A program made the position numbers and the translations under genes. Positions 52,387-61,265 of a stretch of 64,000 nucleotides of DNA are shown here, piece by piece. The notes beneath the pieces are model-generated. The model made no database searches. It saw nothing but the letters and a program-made list of their open reading frames with translations, and was not told where the DNA came from. The DNA is taken from positions 2,666,001-2,730,000 of the forward strand of contig OZ220709.1 of the NCBI GenBank assembly GCA_965116665.1, given 5' to 3'. Within the stretch, counting starts at the first letter, position 1; each line of letters begins with the position of its first letter. The stretch is from Aldehydirespirator sp965116665. GTDB lineage: Bacteria; Actinomycetota; Acidimicrobiia; Acidimicrobiales; Aldehydirespiratoraceae.

Positions 52387-52746
52387 CTAGAGCAGATCGT
52401 TCAGGTCGATGACCATGAGCACGGTCAGGAGCACGATGATCCCGCCGTTGAGGGCGGTGATCAGCCACCGCCAGCGGTGACCGGTCCGCTGGAAGCGCCG
52501 GATGCTCAGCAGGTTGAACACGATGGCCACCGCGCCGATGGCGAGACCGAGGCCTGAGCCCACTCCCGAGGCGATGCCGGCGGCGGGCAGCAGCCACGGG
52601 AACAGCACGTAGGCCAGGAAGCAGCGGACACCCGACACGACCACCGACATGCTGAAGACCCGCTCGGCCGGACCGGCGTCGGGGCTGCCGGGACTGGAGG
52701 TGGCGGGACTGGAGGTGGCGGGATCCGCGGCCGCGGTCACCGCCAT
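52387..52746 (-). CDS. Small membrane protein, unknown
   Basis: The 119-residue protein has an Ala/Pro/Ser-rich N-terminus with the repeated word PATSSP (1-28). It then has three hydrophobic segments (about 33-55, 60-82, 93-115). No family is recognised. The stop is 16 bases before the mutase start, so they may share a transcript. Confidence 0.6.
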   Translation of the reverse strand: MAVTAAADPATSSPATSSPGSPDAGPAERVFSMSVVVSGVRCFLAYVLFPWLLPAAGIASGVGSGLGLAIGAVAIVFNLLSIRRFQRTGHRWRWLITALNGGIIVLLTVLMVIDLNDLL

Positions 52747-52806
52747 AGCGTGCCACGCGCCGAGCGAAGCACCACCGCGTCCTGTTGGGTCGACAGCCGG
52801 GGGTGG

Positions 52807-53739
52807 CTACGTGGCCGCGGCCAGGATGCGGACCGTCTCGGCGATCGCGTCGTCGAGCGGGGTGGGCTCGATGTCGCCGAGCAGCTCCGCGAGCCCCTCG
52901 GTTGACAGGGCGTGGGCGAAGGGCAGGGGCTCGCCGCCCACGCCGAGGTCGTCGAAGCCGGTGATACGGCGGACCCGGTCGATGAAGTCGTCGATCGAAG
53001 TGACGTGGCCTCGCAGGTTCACGACCGGAGCGACCGGCTCATCGAAGTCGGCCCGGGCAGCAGCGATGAACGCTCTGGCCACGTCGGGTGCGTAGTGGAA
53101 GTCGGTCACGCCGCCGTACCCCACCTCGTACGGCTCGCCCCGCACCGCGCTGTAGATGGCCGCGGTTGGTTGGGAGGTGACCCCCTGATCCCGGCCGGCG
53201 CCGTACACCGTGAAGGGACGCAGGCCCACCGAGGCCAGCCGGTGGTCTGCCGCGAACACCGCGGCCGTCTGCTCGTTGGCCACCTTGTAGGCGCCGTACA
53301 GGGTGGCCGGCTTGGGCGGAGCGTCCGGTCCGAGCACGGGCTCGGGGTAGAGGTGGACGGGGCCGAAGATGGCGGCGCTGGAGGCATACGCCACCGGCGA
53401 GATGCCGTGCTCCACCGCGGCCTCGAACACGTTGACGGTGCCCTGCACGTTGACGGCCGCGCCGTTGCTGGGATCGGCCTGGCAGAACGGCACCTGCAAT
53501 GCGGCCAGATGGATCACCCGGTCCACGCCGGTCATGGCCTCGACTACGGCGGCCCGGTCGATGATGTTGCCGGTGATCCGCCGGAAGCCCAGCGAGGCGC
53601 CGCCGGAGACGAGCCGGTGGCGGTTGTCGTTGACACCGAGGTCGAAGGTTGTGACCTCGGCGCCGCCGTCGAGCAGCAGGCGTACCGTCCACGCGCCGAT
53701 GCACCCGTCGGCGCCGGTGACAAGGAAGTGCTCGGCCAT
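52807..53739 (-). CDS. NAD-dependent epimerase/dehydratase (module A)
   Basis: The 310-residue extended SDR has FLVTGADGCIGAWTVRLLL (N-terminal GxxGxxG variant), HLAALQVPF, the YGAYK motif (catalytic Y and K in TLYGAYKVANEQ), and GLRPFTVYGAGRDQG. The fold suggests action on a nucleotide sugar or other polyol. Its start overlaps the stop of the SDR upstream by one base (TGATG), so they are coupled. A similar SDR-epimerase pair follows at 54.6-56.4 kb. Confidence 0.85.
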   Translation of the reverse strand: MAEHFLVTGADGCIGAWTVRLLLDGGAEVTTFDLGVNDNRHRLVSGGASLGFRRITGNIIDRAAVVEAMTGVDRVIHLAALQVPFCQADPSNGAAVNVQGTVNVFEAAVEHGISPVAYASSAAIFGPVHLYPEPVLGPDAPPKPATLYGAYKVANEQTAAVFAADHRLASVGLRPFTVYGAGRDQGVTSQPTAAIYSAVRGEPYEVGYGGVTDFHYAPDVARAFIAAARADFDEPVAPVVNLRGHVTSIDDFIDRVRRITGFDDLGVGGEPLPFAHALSTEGLAELLGDIEPTPLDDAIAETVRILAAAT

Positions 53740-54449
53740 CAGTAGGTCGCCCTCCCCCCGGAGATGTCGTAGCACGCCCCGGTGCTGAACGAGCAGTCCT
53801 CCGAGCACAGCCAGCCCACCAGGGCGGCCACCTCGGAGGGCTGCCCCAGACGTCCCATCGGGATCTTCGCGAGCATGTAGTCCAGCACCTCGGGGGCGGT
53901 GGCGAGATTCATGGGGGTGGCGATCACCGCGGGTGCGATCGAGTTGACGATCACGCCGGTGGTGGCCAGCTCCTTGGCCACCGACTTGGTCATCGCGATG
54001 ACGGCCCCCTTGCTGGCCGAGTATGCGCTCAGGTTCGGGTTGCCCTCCTTGCCGGCGATGCTGGCGATGTTGACGACCCGGCCCCAGCCCCGCTCGACCA
54101 TGCCGCCCAGAGTGGCCTGCATCACGTTGAAGATGCCGGTCACGTTCACGGTGAGGGTGCGCTGCCACTCCTCCAGCGGGGTGTCCAGCAGCGGCACGTT
54201 CGGGCCGACGATGCCGGCGGACTGCACGACGATGTCCATCTGGTCGACCCCGTCGATGGCCCGGACCGCGGCCGGGTCGGTCACATCGACCTCGTGGATG
54301 GCGTCCACCTCTGCGGCCCGGGCCGCCATTTCACCGGCGTGCAGGTCCACTGCGGCCACCCGGCAGCCCTGGGCCAGGAGGCGGTCGACGCAGGCCGCTC
54401 CGATCCCTGATCCGGCGCCGGTCACCAGCGCTCTGCGTCCTGAGGTCAT
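53739..54449 (-). CDS. Classical SDR oxidoreductase (module A)
   Basis: A 236-residue protein: TGAGSGIGAACVDRLL (10-25), VQSAGIVG, IASIAGKEGN, YSASKGAVIAMTKSVAKEL (catalytic Y and K), and the C-terminal STGACYDISGGRATY. Over most of its length it matches the SDR at 55711-56421 (same IASIAGKEGN, KSVAKELATTG, WLCSE-x-CSFSTGACYDI blocks). The NAD(P) specificity may be NAD-type (AVDLH). The substrate is unknown; this group includes sugar-acid and steroid dehydrogenases. Confidence 0.88.
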   Translation of the reverse strand: MTSGRRALVTGAGSGIGAACVDRLLAQGCRVAAVDLHAGEMAARAAEVDAIHEVDVTDPAAVRAIDGVDQMDIVVQSAGIVGPNVPLLDTPLEEWQRTLTVNVTGIFNVMQATLGGMVERGWGRVVNIASIAGKEGNPNLSAYSASKGAVIAMTKSVAKELATTGVIVNSIAPAVIATPMNLATAPEVLDYMLAKIPMGRLGQPSEVAALVGWLCSEDCSFSTGACYDISGGRATY

Positions 54450-54573
54450 CGTGTCACTCTCCGGATGCGGGCCCTATGCGTCGAGCATCCGCTCGGGCGA
54501 GGGCCTGCATGGCTGGCCATAGTAGGACACCGCCGCGCTGACCCGATCAGCGGAACGAGCTCCCGGCGAGGAG

Positions 54574-55683
54574 CTAGCCGAGTTCTCGCAGGAGGGCGTC
54601 CTCGAAGGACCAGTCGTACCGGGTGGCGTCGGCCTCGGCCCGGCCCGAGCGCTGGTACCAATCGAAGGTGTGCTCGAACATCGAGGCCAGGTCGTGGCCG
54701 GGCTCCCAGCCGATCTCGGAGCGCAGCCGGTCCACGCTGAAGACGATGCTGCGGTTCCACCACCAGATGTTCGGGGCCAGATGCTGCACCAATTGGGCCA
54801 CCTGGAACCTGCGCCGCAGCATGTCGGCCCGCGGATTGCGAGCCACGCGCTCGGACCCGGCCGACGACCGGATGTCCATGCCGAGGCTCACAGCGCCGGA
54901 CCCGGCACTCAGCTCACCGGTCCAGAGCCGCTCCATGGTCTCGGCCGGAACCGCCACCCGATGCGCGGGACGGCCCACGACCTGCTCGGCCAGGTCGATG
55001 TAGCCACTGCGGGTGACCGACTGGAGACCGGTGAGGTTGTAGCGGCGACCAAACGTGACCGGCTTGCCCATCATCTGCTCCAGTGCCCGGGCCTGGTCGT
55101 CGACGTGGCCGAGTTGCAGCAGGGTGGCTCCATCACCGGGAACCAGGACCGGCCGTCCGGACAGCAGGCGGGCGAACATGCGCTGCTCACGGTCGTGCAG
55201 GGTGTTGTGCGGGCCGAACACCATCGAGAAGGCCATCGTGGTCGCCGGGAACCCCCGCTCGGCGTGGGCGGCTCGCAGCAGGTCCTCGCAGAGCAGCTTG
55301 TGGAGGCCGTACTCGTTCTGGTCGGGACCCCGCTCATCACCGCCGTCCTCGACGACGGGCAGCACGTCGGAGGCGGCGTAGATGACGGTCGAGCTGGCGA
55401 ACACGTAGTGGCCGGTGCGGCCGTCGAGGAGTTCGAGCATTATCTCAACGTCGGGCGGGTGGTAGGCGGTGAGGTCGTGCACGCAATCCCAGTCAGTGCC
55501 GCCCAGAGCGTCGCGCAGCGACTGGTGGTCGGTGCGGTCGGCGGTCAGCCGGCGCACCCCGGTGGGCAGCTCGGCCGGTGTCCGGCCCCGGTTGCACACG
55601 GTGACATCGTGACCGGCCCGCACCAGTTCGCTCACCAAGGCCCGGCCGTTGAACTGGGTGCCGCCCATCACCAGGACCTTCAT
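54574..55683 (-). CDS. NAD-dependent epimerase/dehydratase (module B)
   Basis: The 369-residue extended SDR begins VLVMGGTQFNGRALVSELVR and has FASSTVIYAA, EYGLHKLLCEDLL (Y-x3-K) and GPHNTLHDREQRMF. Its N-terminus resembles the CSP41-type and sugar epimerase group. It is longer than the module A epimerase and not its close copy. It lies 27 bases downstream of the paralogous SDR (55711-56421). The C-terminal region (about 260-369) is rich in W/R and lacks an obvious motif. Confidence 0.82.
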   Translation of the reverse strand: MKVLVMGGTQFNGRALVSELVRAGHDVTVCNRGRTPAELPTGVRRLTADRTDHQSLRDALGGTDWDCVHDLTAYHPPDVEIMLELLDGRTGHYVFASSTVIYAASDVLPVVEDGGDERGPDQNEYGLHKLLCEDLLRAAHAERGFPATTMAFSMVFGPHNTLHDREQRMFARLLSGRPVLVPGDGATLLQLGHVDDQARALEQMMGKPVTFGRRYNLTGLQSVTRSGYIDLAEQVVGRPAHRVAVPAETMERLWTGELSAGSGAVSLGMDIRSSAGSERVARNPRADMLRRRFQVAQLVQHLAPNIWWWNRSIVFSVDRLRSEIGWEPGHDLASMFEHTFDWYQRSGRAEADATRYDWSFEDALLRELG

Positions 55684-55710
55684 CGCAGCAATCCCCTCCA
55701 GATGAGTCGA

Positions 55711-56421
55711 TCAGTAGGTGGCCCGGCCGCCGGTGATGTCGTAGCAGGCACCGGTGCTGAACGAGCATTCCTCCGAGCACAGCCAGCCCACCAGCGCGGC
55801 CACCTCTTCGGGCTGGCATATCCGGCCCATGGGGATCTTGGCCACCATGAAGTCCAGCACTTCTTGGGACGCGGGGCCGATGAGCGGAGTGTCGGTAACC
55901 GTCGGTGCAACCGCGTTGACCAGCACTCCCGTGGTGGCCAGCTCCTTGGCCACCGACTTGGTGAGGGCGATCACCGCGCCCTTGCTGGCCGAGTAGGCCG
56001 CCTGCCCCGCGTTGCCCTCCTTGCCGGCGATGCTGGCCACGTTGACGACCCGGCCCCAGCCCCGTCGCACCATCGGTGGCAGGGTGGCCCGCATCACGTT
56101 GACCACCCCCGAGACGTTGACGGCCATCACCCGGTCCCAGTCGTCGGGTGACGTGTCTGTCAGAGGCACGACCGGCCCGGCAATGGCCGCGCACTGCACC
56201 ACGATGTCGATCTCGTCGATGCCCTCGATGGCGTTCACCGCGGCGGCGTCCGCCACGTCGATCTCGACGATCGCCTGGAGGTCTCCGGCGCGGTCTGCCA
56301 TCCGGCCGGTTCTCAGGTCGACGCCCACCACCCGGTGCCCGTCGGCCAGGAGCCGCTCGACGCAGGCCGCGCCGATCCCCGACCCCGCGCCGGTCACGAG
56401 AGCCGTGCAGCCAGCCGTCAT
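55711..56421 (-). CDS. Classical SDR oxidoreductase (module B)
   Basis: A 236-residue paralog of the SDR at 53739-54449: TGAGSGIGAACVERLL, VQCAAIAGP, VASIAGKEGN, YSASKGAVIALTKSVAKEL, and the same ending GACYDITGGRATY. The high similarity over the whole length and the same position before an epimerase imply an ancient tandem duplication of a two-gene module with divergence. The substrate is unknown; cofactor binding follows GVDLR, which favours NAD. Confidence 0.88.
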   Translation of the reverse strand: MTAGCTALVTGAGSGIGAACVERLLADGHRVVGVDLRTGRMADRAGDLQAIVEIDVADAAAVNAIEGIDEIDIVVQCAAIAGPVVPLTDTSPDDWDRVMAVNVSGVVNVMRATLPPMVRRGWGRVVNVASIAGKEGNAGQAAYSASKGAVIALTKSVAKELATTGVLVNAVAPTVTDTPLIGPASQEVLDFMVAKIPMGRICQPEEVAALVGWLCSEECSFSTGACYDITGGRATY

Positions 56422-56561
56422 CGTTCACCCGGACAGCACACGCCGTCAGATCGTAGATGGCGCCCGACTGTCGCCGTCGCGGGGCGCACCTCGCTAGCGC
56501 AACGCCCGGTCCGCTGCTTCACTTGAGAAGCCGGACAGGCTGGGAGCGACCGGAGGAAGAC

Positions 56562-56969
56562 ATGGCAGTGACCATCACCAAGGCGGGCCTCGATCTGGGG
56601 ATCGTGACAACCAATGGCGACGCGATGCTCGAGTTCTACCGGGATGTCATAGGCCTCGAGTTCGAGGCCACGCTGGCGATGGAGGCGATCGGGATCGCCC
56701 GGATGGACCGCCTGCTCTGCAACGACAGCGTGCTGAAGCTGGTGACGCTCACCACCGACGTGGCGGCCGATCCCGCCGCAGGCATGAACGGCTGCACCGG
56801 CCTGCGCTACTTCACCCTCTCGGTGGACGATGTCCAGGCCGCGGTGGCCGGCTGCGAGGCGGCCGGCGCGCCGGTCGTGTGGCCCCCGACGCAGAGCCGT
56901 CCGGGGGTGACGATCTCCATGGTCGAGGATCCCGACGGCAACTGGGTGGAGTTCATCAAGATGTCGTGA
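56562..56969 (+). CDS. VOC-family (glyoxalase/bleomycin-resistance-like) protein
   Basis: A 135-residue protein with two beta-alpha-beta-beta-beta units: LGIVTTNGDAMLEFYRDVIGLEF and YFTLSVDDVQAAVAGCEAAGAP. It ends VEDPDGNWVEFIKMS, which carries the typical metal-ligand glutamate. It probably binds a divalent metal and acts as an isomerase, dioxygenase or binding protein. GGAGGA stands 8 bases before the ATG at 56562. The catabolic setting of the adjacent SDR modules may be relevant. Confidence 0.85.
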   Translation: MAVTITKAGLDLGIVTTNGDAMLEFYRDVIGLEFEATLAMEAIGIARMDRLLCNDSVLKLVTLTTDVAADPAAGMNGCTGLRYFTLSVDDVQAAVAGCEAAGAPVVWPPTQSRPGVTISMVEDPDGNWVEFIKMS

Positions 56970-56993
56970 CCGGCCCGGCCAGGACACCGCAAC

Positions 56994-57347
56994 ATGAACA
57001 TCGGCCCGTGGTCGGGACTCTCCATGCACCCGCTGGAGCACGTGATCCTGTACAGCGACATCCTGCTGTTCCTGGTGGTGCCCTCCAGCGGTGTCCACAT
57101 GCTCTTCGCGGTGATGCACCACACCGTGGGGGCGCCCATGAGCCACACGGGCTACGACGCGGTACGGCTGCCGGTGCGCCAGCGCTTCGAGTTGGGCGAC
57201 TTCCACCACCAGCTCCACCACCGCTTCATCGAGTGCAACTACGGCGGGCTCGAGTCGCCCCTCGACGAGCTGATCGGCGCGTTCCACGACGGCACGGCGG
57301 CGGGCGACGAAATGGTCGCCGAGCGCCTCCACCGTCTGACGGCGTAG
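56994..57347 (+). pseudogene. N-terminally truncated sterol-desaturase/fatty-acid-hydroxylase gene
   Basis: The 117-residue frame starts at NIGPWSGLSMHPLEHVILYSD, which in complete family members lies in the C-terminal half after the first histidine motifs. It continues with HHTVGAPMSHTGYD and FHHQLHHRFIECNYGG (third histidine box). In-frame codons before ATG 56994 spell HRN-M, also matching the family (HHRxxNxGPWSG), but the stop of the VOC gene and a TGA lie just 5'. The first membrane helices and earlier boxes are missing, so it is likely nonfunctional. Confidence 0.65.
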
Positions 57348-57388
57348 CGTCAGCCGGAATCCGAGCCGACGCAGAAAGTGAGTCACCA

Positions 57389-59362
57389 ATGATTTGGTCC
57401 TCGACCGGTCACAGGCCGGTAGTGCTGCTGGCCGTCCTTTCCTTGATCGCCGCGGCCGTGGTGTCGCTGTCGCCCGCCGCCGGTGCGCAACCCACACCGG
57501 TGCCGATCAGCGCCGAAACGTTCACCCTGACGATCCTGCACAACAACGACGGTGAGTCGAAGCTGCTGCCCGACGAAGAGGCCGGCTATCCGGGGGTGGC
57601 CCGCTTCGCCACGATGATGAAGGCGATGCAGGGAATGTTCTCGGTCCGCGGCGGCACAATCGCCCTTACATCGGGCGACAACTTCCTGGCTTCACAGGAG
57701 CTGAACGTCTCGCTGGCCCGCGACGGCGCCCTCTACGACTCCATCGCGCTCAGCGGCCTGTACGACGCCATGGCGCTGGGCAACCACGACTTCGACTTCG
57801 GGCCGGAGGTGACCGCCCGCTTCATTGAGGGGTTCGACCCGCCGGTCACGTTCCTGTCGGCCAACGCCGACTTCTCGGGCGAGCCGGTGCTGCAGCAGTT
57901 GGTCGCCGACGGCGTGCTGGCCGCCAGCACCGTCGTGGAGACCGGCGGCCAGCAGGTCGGCGTGATCGGGGCGGTCACACCCCAGCTTCCCAACATCTCG
58001 TCCTCCCGCAACGTGGTGATTTCCGACGTGCTGACCGCGGTCCAGGCTGAGGTCGCGAGGCTGACCGCTGAGGGCGTCAACAAGATCATCCTGGTGAGCC
58101 ACCTGCAGGGCGTGTCCGAGGAGATCGCCCTGGTGGCCGACCTGGCGGGCGTGGATGTGGTCATCGCGGGCGGCGGAGACGACCTGCTGCGGAACGAGGG
58201 CGACACCTGCCTGCCCGACGACCAGCCCGCCGGACCGTATCCGCTGCTGGTGGAGGACTCGACGGGAACCGATGTGCCGGTGATCACCGCACCTGGGGGC
58301 TACCGATGCATCGGAGCCCTTACCGTCACCTTCGACGGCGACGGCAACATCGTCAGCCACGCGGGTGTCTCCAACGGCGTCAGCTTCGACGTGACCCCCG
58401 ACCCGGCCGTGCAGGCCGCCGTGATCGAGCCTCTCGCCGCGGCCGTGGCCACCGTCGACGCCCATGTGATCGGCACCAGTGAGGTCGACCTGGATGGGCG
58501 CCGAACCAGCGTCCGAACCGGCTCCACCAACGAGGGCAACCTGCTGGCCGACGCCTTGCGGGCCGCGGCCGCCAATCTGGCCGCGGCGTTCGGCACCTCC
58601 GTGCCTGACGCGGCCGTCCAGAACGGGGGCGGCATCCGCAACGACGCCGTGGTCGGGGCCGGGGAGATCACCACCGGCGACACCTGGGACATCGCCCCGT
58701 TCCGCAACTTCGTGGTGGTGGGCGAGGTGCCCCGCGACACCTTCCATGTGCTGCTGGAGCAGGCCATCGACCGGATCCCGGGCGCAGGGGGCCAGTTCCC
58801 GCAGGTTTCGGGCTTCAGGTTCACCTACGACCCGTCGGCTCCAGCCCGCGAGATCGACCGGGCCGACGACTGCTCGCTGGCCGGCAACCCCGGATCGAGA
58901 ATCCGCGAGGTCCGGCTCGACGACGGCACCGTGATCGTGCGCGACGGGAAGGTGGTCCCCGGCGATCCGGTGGTGCTGGCCACCATCGACTTCTTGGCCA
59001 ACGGCGGCGACTGCTACCCGCTGGCCGGCATCGAGTTCACCAAGCTGGGCGTCAGCTACCAGCAGGCGCTGGCCGACTACATCATCGAGGACCTCGGCGG
59101 CCGGATAACTGCGGCCGACTACCCGCCCGGTGGCGACAACCGGATCACCGCGCTGGCGCCCGAGCCGGAACCCGAGCCGCCCACCGTCACGGTCAGGCCC
59201 GGCGACACGCTGTGGGGGCTGGCCCGGACCCATTTGGGAACCGGGACGCGCTGGAAGCAGATCTTCGACCTGAACGCGGGCAGGGTCCAAGCCGACGGCA
59301 AGCGACTCACCGACCCGGACCTGATCGTGATCGGCTGGGTGCTGGAGCTGCCCGCTCGCTGA
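57389..59362 (+). CDS. Secreted 5'-nucleotidase/2',3'-cyclic phosphodiesterase with C-terminal LysM
   Basis: In this 657-residue protein, a signal peptide (cleavage after AGA33) leads to a UshA-like two-domain enzyme. The metallophosphatase has LTILHNNDGES (about 44), SGDNFLAS (about 92), ALGNHDFDFG (about 129) and VSHLQGVSE. The 5'-nucleotidase C domain has NEGNLLADALR and NGGGIRND (about 412). A Pro/Glu hinge (PEPEPEPP) ends it. Residues 600-657 form a LysM repeat (VRPGDTLWGLARTHLG, then WKQIFDLNAG) that should hold it to peptidoglycan. The LysM fusion is uncommon for UshA. Confidence 0.87.
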   Translation: MIWSSTGHRPVVLLAVLSLIAAAVVSLSPAAGAQPTPVPISAETFTLTILHNNDGESKLLPDEEAGYPGVARFATMMKAMQGMFSVRGGTIALTSGDNFLASQELNVSLARDGALYDSIALSGLYDAMALGNHDFDFGPEVTARFIEGFDPPVTFLSANADFSGEPVLQQLVADGVLAASTVVETGGQQVGVIGAVTPQLPNISSSRNVVISDVLTAVQAEVARLTAEGVNKIILVSHLQGVSEEIALVADLAGVDVVIAGGGDDLLRNEGDTCLPDDQPAGPYPLLVEDSTGTDVPVITAPGGYRCIGALTVTFDGDGNIVSHAGVSNGVSFDVTPDPAVQAAVIEPLAAAVATVDAHVIGTSEVDLDGRRTSVRTGSTNEGNLLADALRAAAANLAAAFGTSVPDAAVQNGGGIRNDAVVGAGEITTGDTWDIAPFRNFVVVGEVPRDTFHVLLEQAIDRIPGAGGQFPQVSGFRFTYDPSAPAREIDRADDCSLAGNPGSRIREVRLDDGTVIVRDGKVVPGDPVVLATIDFLANGGDCYPLAGIEFTKLGVSYQQALADYIIEDLGGRITAADYPPGGDNRITALAPEPEPEPPTVTVRPGDTLWGLARTHLGTGTRWKQIFDLNAGRVQADGKRLTDPDLIVIGWVLELPAR

Positions 59363-59401
59363 GCCAATCCGGTCCACCGGCCGAGCCCGGCCACCCGAGG
59401 C

Positions 59402-61168
59402 TCAGGTGTAGTCCTGGTACTTCTCCAGGTAGCGGGTCGGGCGGCGCAGGGCGTCCTTGCGGAACGGGTCACCGAGCTCCTTGGTGCACATGGCCTCGAT
59501 GACGGTGGTGCGGCCCCCGTTCATCTGGGCGTCGATGGCTGCGGTCAGGGCCGGGCCCACGTCCTCCAATTGATTGACCCGCACACCGTCGGCACCCATG
59601 GCCCGGGCCACCTCGGCCCAGTCCTCGCCGCCGTCGAGCTCGCCGGCCACGAAGCGGCGCCCGTAGAAGTCGACCTGGTTTTTCTTCTCCGCGCCCCACT
59701 GGCGGTTGTGGAATACCACTGCGGTCACCGGGATGTTGTGGCGCACCGCGGTCATGGTCTCCACCATGCTCATGGCCCAGGCCCCGTCGCCGGCGTAGGC
59801 CACCGCGGGACGGTCTGCAGCGGCCTTCTTGGCCCCGATGATGGTGGGCAGGGCGTAGCCGCAGTTGCCCCAGCTCATGGCGGCGAAGAACGACCGGGGC
59901 TCCTCGAAGCGCAGGTAGCTGTTGGACACCGAGTTGATGTTGCCGATGTCCGTCGACACCATCACCCGCTCGGGCATGGCCCTCTCCAGCTCCCGCAGCA
60001 CCTGGCGCGGATGCATCCAGTCGTCGGCCTCAGCCGCGGCCTGCTTGATCATGTCCACGCTGAAGTCGTCGGTCTCCTCGGTCCAGTCGTCGAGCTCGGA
60101 CTCCCAGTAGGCCTTCTCGCCGGCTGTCTCGGCGGCCCGCTGCACCCGGGTGGCGTCGCAGGCCAGATCCCGCCCGGCCAGCCTGGCGCTGAGCGCGGCC
60201 GCGGCCGCACCGGCGTCGCCGCAGATGCCCACATCGATGGGCTTGACCAGCCCCAGCATCCTGGAATCGGCATCCACCTGGATCACCTTGGCCTGCGCCG
60301 GCCAATAGTCGAGGCCGTGCTGGGGCAGGGTGCCGAAGGGCCCGAGGCGGGTGCCGAGAGCCAGCACCACGTCGGCTCTGGAGATGAGCCGCATGGCCGC
60401 CTTGGAGCCCTGGTACCCGAGCGGCCCGCACCACAGCGGATGCGAGGCCGGGAACGAGTCGTTGTGCAGGTAGCTGTTGACTACCGGGCATCCGAGGCGC
60501 TCAGCCAGCGCGACGGTCTCCGCCATGGCGTCGCCCATGACGACGCCGCCGCCGGAGATCATCACCGGGAAGGTCGCCCCGGCCAGCAGTTCGGCGGCCT
60601 CGTTGAGGGTGCGGTCGCCGCCGGGACCCCGGTCGAGGCGCTGGGGCTTCGGGATCTCGACATCGATGTCGCCGTAGAAGCGGTCCCGGGGAATGTTCAG
60701 CTGGGTGGGGCCCATCTCCGACAGCGCACGGTCGAAGCAGCGGGCGGTGAGCTCGGCCATCCGGTGCTCGTTGTTGACGTGGCCCTGGTACTTGGTGAAC
60801 TCCTCGAACATGGGCAGCTGGTTGGCCTCCTGGAAGCCCCCCAGGCCGATGCCCATCGTCCCGGCCTCGGGCGTGACGACCACCACCGGGCTGTGGGCCC
60901 AGAATGCCGCCGCGACGGCGGTCACGCAGTTGGAGATGCCGGGGCCGTTCTGGCCGATCACCACACCGTGGCGACCCGACACCCGTGCGAACCCGTCGGC
61001 CATGTGGGCCGCTCCCTGCTCGTGGACCACCGGCACCAGCTCGATGCCGGCCGGCTCGAAGATGTCCATGGCGTCCATGAACGCGCTGCCCATGATGCCG
61101 AAGATGGTGTCCACTCCGTGGGCTGCCATCGTCTCCACGAACGCCTCGCTTGGGGTCATGCGAGTCAT
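59402..61168 (-). CDS. xsc: Sulfoacetaldehyde acetyltransferase
   Basis: The 588-residue ThDP enzyme converts sulfoacetaldehyde and phosphate to acetyl phosphate and sulfite. The N-terminus DTIFGIMGSAFMDAMDIFEPAGI is diagnostic for Xsc (a GIMGSAFMDAMD block), with the ThDP glutamate in HEQGAAHMADG. The C-terminal Mg/ThDP site is AGDGAWAMSMVETMTAVRHNIPVTAVVFHNRQWG. It enables use of taurine or isethionate as carbon and sulfur source. No pta, taurine dehydrogenase or transporter gene is adjacent. GGAGGG precedes the ATG. Confidence 0.9.
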   Translation of the reverse strand: MTRMTPSEAFVETMAAHGVDTIFGIMGSAFMDAMDIFEPAGIELVPVVHEQGAAHMADGFARVSGRHGVVIGQNGPGISNCVTAVAAAFWAHSPVVVVTPEAGTMGIGLGGFQEANQLPMFEEFTKYQGHVNNEHRMAELTARCFDRALSEMGPTQLNIPRDRFYGDIDVEIPKPQRLDRGPGGDRTLNEAAELLAGATFPVMISGGGVVMGDAMAETVALAERLGCPVVNSYLHNDSFPASHPLWCGPLGYQGSKAAMRLISRADVVLALGTRLGPFGTLPQHGLDYWPAQAKVIQVDADSRMLGLVKPIDVGICGDAGAAAAALSARLAGRDLACDATRVQRAAETAGEKAYWESELDDWTEETDDFSVDMIKQAAAEADDWMHPRQVLRELERAMPERVMVSTDIGNINSVSNSYLRFEEPRSFFAAMSWGNCGYALPTIIGAKKAAADRPAVAYAGDGAWAMSMVETMTAVRHNIPVTAVVFHNRQWGAEKKNQVDFYGRRFVAGELDGGEDWAEVARAMGADGVRVNQLEDVGPALTAAIDAQMNGGRTTVIEAMCTKELGDPFRKDALRRPTRYLEKYQDYT

Positions 61169-61222
61169 CTCTGAGTCCCTCCGTGAGCCGCGGTTCTCCG
61201 AGCCCGGAGCGCACCGGGCAAG

Positions 61223-61241
61223 CTGTTAGAGCCTATAACAG
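61223..61241 (-). promoter_or_regulatory. Palindromic operator candidate upstream of xsc
   Basis: On the minus strand CTGTTATAGGCTCTAACAG has perfect arms CTGTTA/TAACAG around a 7-base centre. It ends 54 bases before the xsc ATG and includes a TATAGG that could be the -10 box. This size and A/T character fit GntR- or FadR-like regulators, which often control sulfonate genes. Confidence 0.45.
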
Positions 61242-61265
61242 ATCTCGTAGACGCCGCTCGCCCGC

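Noticed and set aside
57692..59377. Long open frame antisense to the secreted nucleotidase
   Set aside because: The plus strand shows a complete, motif-bearing enzyme. The antisense frame has low-complexity V/G/D/H-rich composition and no start signal.
59570..61174. Long open frame antisense to xsc
   Set aside because: Xsc is clearly the gene; the antisense frame is a codon-bias effect without recognisable motifs.
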